Below, in pieces: positions 55,777 through 64,000 of a stretch of 64,000 nt of DNA. Under the pieces are notes generated by a model. The model was given only the letters and a program-made list of their open reading frames with translations. It had not been told where the DNA came from and did not search any database. Each line of letters begins with the position of its first letter. Position 1 is the first letter of the stretch. Where the stretch lies: NCBI GenBank assembly GCA_030549175.1, contig JAUKUA010000004.1:4402001-4466000 (forward strand), given 5' to 3'. This stretch comes from Lasiosphaeris hirsuta (taxonomy: Eukaryota; Ascomycota; Sordariomycetes; Sordariales; Lasiosphaeriaceae). Both the position numbers and the translations under genes were made by a program.

Positions 55777-56196
55777 ATGGCCATCATTGCTGCGTCCACC
55801 TCCGGACCAACCCGTCCCGTTGCGCTCCACCACATATCCAGCGTCAACGTCATTTCCAGCCTCGGCCCTCTCCTGAACCGAGCGCTGCAGTTTCAGCAAC
55901 TTCTCAGCTCCGCAACCCTCCTCCTCTTCATCCGCACCGTTTTCGCGGCCAGACTCCTTGCAACTGTCCTGCTGTTTGCAAGCCGGGTTGCTGCCTTCAG
56001 AACCCTTCTCGCAGTCAACATAACGAAGCGACTATCTTGGTCCCTGTGGGACTCGAAGCCGTCTAGGCGGTTTCGGAAAAAGCTCGAATTCGAGTTCTTC
56101 GTCCTAGTTCTCGGGCCAGGCGGCAATACCTTGTTTCTCCTGCTCTTTTGGCCAGGATGGATCATCCTAGGCCTCCTCGTCCTCTGCGTGCTCTAA
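55777..56196 (+). CDS. Small membrane protein, unknown
   Basis: A 139-residue frame from ATG 55777. It has two hydrophobic regions: about residues 25-85, which could form two helices (LLSSATLLLFIRTVFAARLL and neighbours), and the C-terminal 35 residues (FFVLVLGPGGNTLFLLLFWP then GWIILG). Between them lies a basic stretch with KRLSWSLWDSKPSRRFRKKL. The Gly-Asn-Thr and Phe-Trp-Pro-Gly-Trp pattern near the end looks like conserved text rather than chance. There is no intron and no signal-peptide cleavage site. It is convergent with the XAP5-family gene. The call is uncertain. Confidence 0.5.
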   Translation: MAIIAASTSGPTRPVALHHISSVNVISSLGPLLNRALQFQQLLSSATLLLFIRTVFAARLLATVLLFASRVAAFRTLLAVNITKRLSWSLWDSKPSRRFRKKLEFEFFVLVLGPGGNTLFLLLFWPGWIILGLLVLCVL

Positions 56197-56355
56197 GCAG
56201 GGGCTGGGTGAGAGTAAGTCCTCGCACTCGCTGGCACATACTCTTCCTAATAGCCGACTAACACGGCAACAGTTCCCGGCATGCCACAATTGCACGTCAT
56301 TGATTCATTATCCCCGCTGCTAAACGTGCGCGGGTCGAATTGGTTGCCGAAATGC

Positions 56356-57535
56356 TCATTTCGAAAAGAAAAACGCATTGCCGCCGGGATCCCGCCGAAT
56401 CTCGCTCTGGTAGTCCTTCTCGGGATCGAACTCCTGCCACACACTGGCCGGGTAGATGTGCTTGTTGCGCTGATACCACCGCCGATCCACCACTTTTGTG
56501 AATGTAGGGTCATCCAGCGCTCCCTCCAACGAGGCGAGATCGGAAGGGCTCTTTGACAAAGCTCCCTCCGAGGCCGAGGTCGATTCGGCGGCAGCCGCGT
56601 CCTTAAGGGGCACCTCCCCGCTGTACCCGAACAATGGCTTGTTCTCGGGCCCAACGGTCTTGTTGATTATAAAGAAGTAGAACTCATAATGCTAGTTCTT
56701 TGTTAGCCCAACGTCCGTGAAACCATCTGACCCGGGTCCAAAATCTCACGTGTGGAATGATGACGGAACCTCGCACGAGCATCAAGTCATCCACGCCCAC
56801 CCGGGCCCAATCACGTCTTGCATTGGAATTCTTGTCTCCCCCAACCGCCAATTCGGCGCCGACTTTGCGGCTCTTGTCGAGGAACAGCCAGATAAAATCC
56901 CCCTTCTTGACCCTCACAATTCCGCCGGGCGTGTTGGTCCCGTCGTAGAAGACAAAGGGGATGGCAATCTCGGTGGCTTTGACGGCCGTCTGCAGCAGCA
57001 GAAACTCTTTGCGCAGCGCCTCCCGCTCGGCCGCCTCCCGCCGCAGGGCGGCTTTGGTCAGTGCTCGTGGCACGACGCCCACCGAGGAATTGGCCGCGAC
57101 CTTCTTGTCGGCAGCACCGCTAGGTGTGCCATCGACTCCGGCAGAGCCCTCTTCGTCGTCCCCATCGCCCGCAGCCTTTGCCTTGCCCTTGCCGCCCCGG
57201 GCGCGACCAACAGAGTCCGTGTCCTCGTCCTCCTCTTCGTCCTCGCCGAACGAGACCAGGGCCTTGGCGCGCTTCTTCTTCTTCTTCTTCTGCCGGTCGG
57301 CCTCGCTGTTGTTGTCGCTCGCGTTGTTCGGCGTCGCGGTCAGGGACCTGTCAGGGGTCGACGCATTGGTGAGGGCGAGGGCAGCCTCGCGTGCCTCGCG
57401 CTCCTGCTGCTCGAGCACCTCGGCGCGTCGCTTGCGGAAGTCGGAGAGGGCAACGAGCCCGACCGTGGTGGTGGAGAGCCGTTCGTTGGTCGTCTTGTTC
57501 TGCGGCGTGAATCGGGAGGCGGGCTGGTCTGACAT
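56356..57535 (-). CDS. XAP5/FAM50-family protein
   Basis: Nuclear protein family linked in animals and plants to pre-mRNA splicing and chromatin; the fungal role is less defined. Exons 56750-57535 and 56356-56691 give 373 residues. The N-terminal half is charged and helical (LVALSDFRKRRAEVLEQQER), with a Lys-rich block and an acidic stretch with FGEDEEEDED. The conserved domain starts near residue 165 (LTKAALRREAAEREALRKEF), includes IPFVFYDGTNTPGGIVRVKK and GDFIWLFLDKSRK, and ends with VDRRWYQRNKHIYPASVWQE. The single intron joins IIPH to HYEFYFFII in frame. It lies tandem with the METTL16-family gene. Confidence 0.88.
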
Positions 57536-57792
57536 TCTGAAGCGTTGGTGACGGGTTGGTTTGGTTGGAAGGATGGCAAAAAGTCTACGTACGGGGCAGG
57601 TGATGGAGGGCGGAGAGCGGGAAGTGGGGCTGCCTAGATTCAGCCACTCCAAGTTCCCAGGTTGTGCTGCCCTGGACCCCTCCACCGCCCAGCCGTGCCA
57701 GGGCAGGACGCTCCATATCTTGTGAACACCACGTGGACGTATTGATTTTATTTGTATTCTGCAATTGCGCAGCATTTAATGTACTTTATTAA

Positions 57793-59435
57793 CTAATCTA
57801 TTGTTTTTGCATCTTTGAGTCTCCCTTGAAGAAATCCGCCCAGGCTTTCGAATAGGCCTTGATCATGCCCCTCGAGCCAGTGTAGAGCCACCGACGTTTC
57901 CGTTCTTCCCACCTCCACCGTCACGGCGAAACCGAGCCGGCACTCCTCCAACCCGGCGAGCCCATGACGACGGCTGCTGCTCTCGCTTCCTTCTGCCGAC
58001 AGTTCGCGGAGTCTTTTCCTCCTCCAAGCTCGGCTCCAGACGTTCTCGCTCGCCCTTCCCACCCCCTTGGACTTTTCCGTCTCCCAGCTCCAGGACAGGA
58101 GTTCTAGGGATCCGACAAACTCGATAATTCGTTTGATCAGGGGACTCGTTGCGTTGCCAGAAGGCAGGGTTAATAGGTCCATCTTTGTCGTCGGCGGCAA
58201 CATCTTTCGCCAAATGCTCGACTTGATTCCTCTCGCCACGTCTTCGGCCGGCCTCATTGGGCCAAAGCTCCAACCCACAGCCCACCGCCGCGTCTTGTTC
58301 CCCTGGATGAACTCGGTCACGGCATGGTTGTCGATGCCGTTTGCCCGGAGTTCGCCGACCATAGCCTCGAGGCTGGTGACCTTTCCAAACATGACCGTGT
58401 ACCACTGGACCCGATTGCGGAGCACCAGAGACTCGCGCAAAATTCGACCGACGTAGGCCACCTCACCGCCTTCGCACACCATCTCGACCGGAGCGCCAGT
58501 GCAGGCTGTGTGCGGCGGCCGCTCCTTGTTTGCCGCCGAAGACAGCATTTCGCGCTCCGACGTGTAGAATGGCGGATTGGTCATGACAAAATCGATCGAC
58601 TGGACACCTGCATCGTCAAGCGGTATCAGGGCACCTGCTGCGTCCCGCTCGAGAATCCGGATGCGATCCTCCATTCCGTTCAGCTCGACATTCCGCTTGG
58701 CGTAGCCGAGGCTTTTGGCATCGATGTCTGGATCTTCTTGTTTAGCACCACCATGAATACGAGCCCGGACAGTGAAAGCAAACCTGTTGCGATGAAGCAC
58801 CATGGCCGCTGAGCTGTTCCGAGCAGAGGGTAGATGCAACTCGCGCCCGTGCCGATATCAAGTCCACACAACCTCCGGCCCGGCCGTTCATAGGACGTCG
58901 AGTCCATCAGACCTTTTAGCCACAAGATGTAGTTGTGACGGTTCGGTACCTGGTCCCGTCTGTCAATAATCGGTTTCCCCATGCCCAAAGGGTTGGTTAA
59001 TTCAGGCGCACCGGAGGGCAAAGTCGGTCATCGGGAAGCTCCAGCTTCAACCCAAAATCAGCCTTCAGTAACGTCTTGGTCAGCTGCATGACGGCAGCGG
59101 GATCATTGAAGTCCAGTTGCCCATTCTTGTTGAGGCTATGGGCGGCACAAACAGTTCTAGGTCAGCACCACTTCGCAAAACGTAACATCCGAGCAAAAAG
59201 CCTACAAAAAGGAGAAATCGCCATCCAGGTCACCCAGCCGCTTGAAGCTGGGCTCGGAGGCGTAAAGATTCCGAAAGTAGGCGTCCGCCTCGAGCAGCGA
59301 TGCACCGACTGCAGGTGGCCCCGAGTGGGGCCGACCGGAGCCCTGCATCCGCAGTTTGGGTCCCGGCGTGACCGGCACGGCTGCGGGATCCGGCGTAGCT
59401 TCGTCAGCCGGCGTTTTTCTCTTTCTGGTGGCCAT
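57793..59435 (-). CDS. METTL16-family RNA methyltransferase
   Basis: Member of the family that makes N6-methyladenosine in U6 snRNA in animals and fission yeast. Exons 59206-59435, 59012-59135, 58784-58949 and 57793-58727 sum to 1455 nt, 484 residues. The N-terminal part has SLLEADAYFRNLYASEPSF and the RHNYILWLKGL motif. The methyltransferase fold shows the SAM loop LDIGTGASCIYPLL, then DIDAKSLGYAKRNVELN, and the catalytic motif TNPPFY. The third intron (donor GTTTGC, branch GCTAAAC) splits the codon between IAT and DIDAK. The C-terminal 130 residues are a less conserved extension. Nuclear location is inferred from the family. Confidence 0.9.
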
Positions 59436-61728
59436 TGAAGCGTGGCACCTGCATTGTTTTACCGCTTTCCACGATTCGCGTGATCTCGGCCTGGGTTCAA
59501 GTTGTTGATGACTGGAGCATGCGAGGACTCGCCAAGGGCCCACACGGGAAGTTGAATCTTGAGCACTGAACACAGTTGGGTCACGTGCTAACGAGAGCTG
59601 GTTACAGTGCCCATGCTCTGCCCGTCCCAGGGCTGTCCCTGCTACCGGGGACAACCCTTGTGGCAACAAGACATCCGTGGAATTTGGCGTCTCTCCGACG
59701 CCGAATTCCCAGCACACTCGGCGACATGCCTGGGCGAAAGCCACGACGTTGCAGGGCAAGCGGTGGTGCGATGCGACGAAATGAGGCAGTGCGACAAATC
59801 CTCATTGCACCGTTAACATTGCCGTTAGCACCCACGGTTCACGGGCTGCGGCCTTCTAGGTTCGACGGCAACGCCATGCATGGCACCCCGTTGTCCACGG
59901 AGAATTTCGGCCCTACCAATCCGTTTTTCGGTCTGTAGTGGGGTGCGCATCCCACCCACACAGCAAGCTCTCGGCCGCCTTGCCCCGTCGGCGTCGCCGT
60001 TGGCAGCCCGCAGTCTGCCGGTGACGCCCAGCACCAGCCAACCACCAGTCACTGGGCCATCAGACATTGGCTTTCCCCTCACACCGCCGGCAGCGGCGCC
60101 AGTGTTGTGAGATTTGGTGCTATCACGGCGGGCAGCACCGATCCCCGCCTCCGATGCCCAGCATGACCACTGAACCCGCCTGTCCGCTTTGAACCCGTCA
60201 CGCAACACGGATACTGCAGCCGCGCCAAGGCCAGCACCAAGCACCTTAGGTAGTTTGACTGCCACTACCCTCGCTTGAGCCAGTCAAAATGTTGCCCTTC
60301 TTCGGCGCATCGAAATTATCTGCTGGGGCGAACTACTGGCTCTTGGGCAAACTGCGAGCTGGGTACACCCCTGGCCAGTGCTTTACCTGGATCCAAAACC
60401 ACTTTGCCCTTGAGAAAATTCAGTCCGTCGCCTATCGTGGCAGGCCTGCTTTTTTGAGTTTGGTGCCTGGGGTACAGATCAACAACCTAACTTTGCAAAC
60501 AAAAAAAAAAAAATTAAAAAATATAGCACTAACTGCACAGAGGCGGACTTCGGAGTATAAGCCAGCAAGCAAGGCAACCACCACACCCAACCCGTTGCAT
60601 AGGGGCGGCCTTTTGCTTCGACTGATGGGCAAATTCTGCCGCAGCATTTGTTATGTCCTCGCTTCATTTCAGGATTTGCTGCCAGCACCAAAGGGAATAA
60701 CATCCCCCGCGAGACCCGCAGTGCCCATACAGGGACCTACAGGGGCCGACATGGCCTGACAGGGACTCACAAAGGACCACGGTGACAGCTGCTGAGACTT
60801 GCAGCAATGCACGGCAGCAATGGCCCTCCATCATCAGGCCTGTTCTGGATTCCGTCTCCCTTGTCGCTCCGAAGCGGTCAACCGCACACGCCCAGATTGT
60901 GGCTAGCGCGCAAATTGTGTTGGGGGCACTCGTTGCGCCCGCCACATTCTTTTTGGGATTTTCCACTGGCTGCCAAGAGACGACATCGAATCCGGGTCGA
61001 CAGCCCTCCCAGATGCTGGTGAGACTCAACACCGGAACTGCAGATTGGTGATTGGAGGGATAAAATGCTCAGCCTTGCTCGCTGCCTGCCTGCCGTGTCT
61101 GGCTTTGCAGGTTTTGCTGCCGGGGCTCGAGGACGATTTGCCTTTGCAACCCAATTGTGCGAGTTGCCAGTCGCAAGTTGCGCAACACACATATCCGTAT
61201 TGCCCCTCAATATCCCGTCGGCCTGGGACGGCTGGATGCCTGGCGTCCCGAAAAGGACGGCGTTCTCGAAACCTCAACAAGAGGAAACGCCCAGACCGAA
61301 AACTGTCTAATCCATACTGAAGAATACGCGCATTCACCGATAGTCCAGCATCATGTGTGGCTTGTCCGAGTGGAAAGGCGGAAAGACGGGGGAAGTCCTG
61401 GCCATTTCTCTCCCACAGTACTTCAGTAACGTTATCGGTAAGCCCACACCACGAGACCCGTGTGACGCCGGCTCGGCGTTTGTCCAACTCGCAGTATCAC
61501 GTAGAGGATGTGTTGCCAATTATTTGCCTTGCGGCTCTCCAGCGCCTCCGGCCGCCGTTTTACTCAACAGGGCATCCTACGTCGTCATATTGCGATCCTG
61601 TCGACAAAGCATCTTGAAACTCTCTCCATGGCGCCCGCCGCGGAAGTGCAGTTCTATCTGATCTGTGCCAAATGGATGGAACCATGATCCTGGTCTCGAT
61701 GGCCAACGAGATCCCAGGTGTGGTCAGC

Positions 61729-61745
61729 GGGGGGGGGGGGGGGGG
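61729..61745. repeat. Poly(G) run, 17 nt
   Basis: Uninterrupted G run on the plus strand in a gene-free interval. Confidence 0.88.
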
Positions 61746-62551
61746 TGGCACCTGTCCAACAAGGCTCGTGGGATATCCCAACACGGCCCAGGCCGCCAGG
61801 CTAACGTTCGGTAGGCAAGGAGCGGCTCGGCCCCAATGGCAGCTCCCCTCCACTCAGCGAGTAAGGCTGTCACCTCCCCAGGACTCAAGCGGGCTTTCTG
61901 ATGGGCTGGCATCCCAATTCGCGGCGCTGCCTTTATGTTCTCTAGCATTCTTTTTCTCTCACGGTTTCGTGTTCTGCCGTCCTGGGTGCCTACGCTGCCT
62001 TCTTGCGATTTTTTTCCGTTGAGAGAAATACTGCGCCGTTGCCGACATACTTAAAGACCACAGACACCATCCTGGTCGCAGTGTCTCCTTTCTGCAGCCT
62101 CTATTCCCGCTTCTACAGAGCCAAGTCAGTCACGGACACTTTGCGCAACCTCGCCGTTCTTATCCCCCTCCGATCGCCGGCAAGAGCTTGGCTCTTCCTC
62201 CACCCACCTTCGCACTCGGCGACCCCAAGACCACCAAGACTTCCATAGACTCCCATCCGGGCGGCGCGCACTGCCTGCTCCCCTTTGCCAGGGTTCTTTC
62301 TTATCGATAATAGCATTTTCCGGGACAAAACGTCAGCATCCCAGCACTTTGCGATCCGCGCGCATCGGGGAAGCAGCTCCGGCGTGTGTTCCCGGATCCT
62401 CCAGGTTCTGCGCAGTATCAGCTGCGGTGTCGTGTGTAGGCGGTCGTGGTGTTCGCAGAGCCCGCAGCGTTCGCAGGGTGCCATTCAAGCACGTCGAGCT
62501 TCAAGGACAATCCATGATCCACAGCCGGCCCTGACATACAATAACCATTCT

Positions 62552-62567
62552 CCCCCCCCCCCCCCCC
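62552..62567. repeat. Poly(C) run, 16 nt
   Basis: Uninterrupted C run on the plus strand, 0.9 kb upstream of the last gene. Confidence 0.88.
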
Positions 62568-63471
62568 GGGCGCCGGCCTCACCACCCGGTCTTCAGCCTA
62601 ACGTCTCACCGACTCCTGCAGTCTGTCCTGCCGAACAGCTCACCCTGCATCAATTTTCGCCTCTTGCTACCAGTGAGGTGACGGCGACAAGCGAACACTG
62701 CAGACTCAGGTCCCGCACAGCGGGCTCTAAAGGGCCAAGGTAGCGTACTCATCGTCTCTTTCCTCCTCCATATCTGGTGATTGCGCACTGGGACGCAGCG
62801 CACACGGGCGCGCACGCAACCGCACTTGCACTCTTGCGCTCCCACTTGAGCAGTCGCAGCAAGTCGCAGCAAGTCGCAACCCTCGCGCCCTCCTCTGCAC
62901 CTGCACCCGTCAATCCTCGCCTGCGCCGATCCATTAGCTCTCCTCCTGCTTCAGCGGCGTCCCGGACGTCCTACATCGACCCGCCCCATCAATTGCCTGG
63001 CGGCTCGTGGTGCGCAAGACAAAACACCCAAGCCGCAGCAGCACCACCAACTACCACCACCAGCGCGCCGAGGACCGTCTGCTGACTTCTTCCAGCTCGG
63101 CCGGGTTGCCTGCTTCCCTCTACGTACCTACCTAGTGCGAGCACACCCTTCCGTTCCTCCCGCCCATCCCGTGTGGGCTCATCCACGTTGTGCTGTCGCG
63201 CTTCTGCGCTGCCAGTCCCGTCGCACAAGCTTTTCTTCTTTTTTTTTTTAGCTTAACCTGCCTTCAAAATCCCCGGACTTATTTCGCCCCCGTCCGCCTT
63301 TCTCTCCTGACTTTGCTTCTCCACGAATTCGTAGCCCCAGGCCTCGCTCTCGTACCCCCATCTCTCACGCGCCGGGCCCCCTTCCGACCTCGGCCTCCCC
63401 ACCTTCTGCACGCTGCGCCGTCGCACAGTCTCGAGAAAACTGTCCCTGAGCGCCGCGACAGCGCACCGAAA

Positions 63472-64000
63472 ATGGAATCCCAGGACAAGACGTCGGCGGA
63501 CGTGCGCGAAGGAACCCCCCCTGCACCAGCTAAGAGCGAGGAGCAAAAGGTTCCTGCCGCCGAGACCCCCGCCAAACCAGTCGAAGGAGAGACCAAGGCA
63601 GCCGAGGGTAATAAGAAGACCACGAAGGACAAGTGCTCTAAGAAACATGTCAAAAACAGGACGAAAAAGTCAAAGAAGCAGACATCGGCATCTGATTCTT
63701 CCTCTTCCTCGGACAGCGACGACGCAGCCGGCAGCTCGTCCTCTTCCTCCGATTCGGATGATAGCGACTCTGAGCTGGAGGAGTCCAAGAAGAAACGGGT
63801 GACCAAGAAGCGTCAAGACCCCCACAAGTCAAAGAAGAAGGTGCGTGCTAAAAAGCATAAAAAGGTCGTCAAACAAACGCCACCGCTAGCCTCTGAATCC
63901 GAAACGACCTCATCAGAGAGTGAAGAAGTTGACAATTCGGATGATGATGACGACCAGCAATCTCAACAGGACCTAGCGAAGCAGATCCAACTCCTGCAAC
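63472..64000 (+). CDS. Ser/Lys/Asp-rich protein, N-terminal part, cut by right edge
   Basis: The ATG at 63472 (AAAATGG context, A at -3) opens a frame of 176 codons that runs off the window. The visible part is disordered: an Ala/Pro/Lys-rich start (MESQDKTSADVREGTPPAPA), Lys-rich blocks such as KNRTKKSKK and KVRAKKHKK, and Ser/Asp runs typical of casein-kinase-2 substrates, then DDDDDQQSQQDLAKQIQLLQ at the edge. Some fungal AAA-ATPase-like proteins have similar charged N termini before a conserved domain, but nothing here proves that. Nuclear or nucleolar location is plausible. Confidence 0.75.
   Translation, partial: MESQDKTSADVREGTPPAPAKSEEQKVPAAETPAKPVEGETKAAEGNKKTTKDKCSKKHVKNRTKKSKKQTSASDSSSSSDSDDAAGSSSSSSDSDDSDSELEESKKKRVTKKRQDPHKSKKKVRAKKHKKVVKQTPPLASESETTSSESEEVDNSDDDDDQQSQQDLAKQIQLLQ

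Larger units (their letters stand above)
59436..63471. other. Gene-free 4-kb interval
   Basis: No supported gene. It contains a 17-nt G run at 61729-61745, a 16-nt C run at 62552-62567 and short direct repeats. At 63233-63251 a pyrimidine tract ends in TTTTTTTTTAG, which looks like the 3' splice site of an intron in the leader of the next gene. Frames such as 60289-60759 lack coding character. Confidence 0.5.

Noticed and set aside
60289..60759. 156-codon plus-strand frame
   Set aside because: Runs across a poly(A) stretch and has no domain or coding character after it.
61350..61440. Sequence resembling a Leu/Ser tRNA 5' half (GTCCGAGTGG)
   Set aside because: No B box and no matching acceptor strand downstream.

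Overview
The window is nuclear DNA of a filamentous ascomycete, most likely a Sordariomycete. Genes are GC-rich and carry short introns of about 50-180 nt, often with CTAAC-type branch sites. The content is fungal: a Zn2Cys6 regulator, a HET-domain protein, an Rds1-like protein, a P450 of the CYP52 type, and Ser/Thr-rich secreted proteins. Species cannot be named from the sequence alone.

Layout. 1-7 kb: a P450 cut by the left edge (-), an Rds1-type ferritin-like protein (+), an intron-bearing tRNA-like gene (+), and an unknown protein (+) whose reading frame holds a UAG at codon 20. 7-14 kb, all on -: adenylosuccinate lyase in 11 exons, two of them 7 nt long; a SET/MYND methyltransferase; and a coiled-coil gene broken by two frameshifts and a stop. 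14-24 kb, all on -: two Ser/Thr-rich secreted proteins flanking a 3.5-kb gene-free stretch, then a Zn2Cys6 transcription factor. 24-27 kb has no gene I can support. 27-44.4 kb is a dense housekeeping block: pyruvate dehydrogenase E2, SEC7, an HSM3/PSMD5-like proteasome chaperone, RNA polymerase III subunit C31, nucleoporin NUP49, polyadenylation factor FIP1 and a conserved-looking unknown. 44-56 kb is looser and more accessory: a ZZ-finger plus HET-domain protein, a repeat-containing acidic protein with a minisatellite next to its start, and a 4-kb gap. 56-59.5 kb holds a small membrane protein, an XAP5/FAM50-family protein and a METTL16-family RNA methyltransferase. A 4-kb gap follows, then the start of a charged Ser/Lys/Asp-rich protein cut by the right edge.

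Functionally the middle block serves basic gene expression and cell biology: Golgi Arf activation, proteasome assembly, Pol III transcription, nuclear pore, mRNA 3'-end formation, mitochondrial acetyl-CoA supply. Several pairs are divergent and probably share promoters. The flanks carry secreted, regulatory and self-recognition-type genes. I did not find a CRISPR array, a transposase or a recognisable secondary-metabolite core enzyme.

The most interesting signal is the UAG at 4736-4738. It follows a strong start context and sits in the tetraloop of a perfect 5-bp hairpin, the setting favoured by the sexual-stage A-to-I mRNA editing known in Sordariomycetes. Gene models were assembled by hand from splice signals and frame. 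Those with exon sums divisible by three and family-consistent protein joins are marked as strong.
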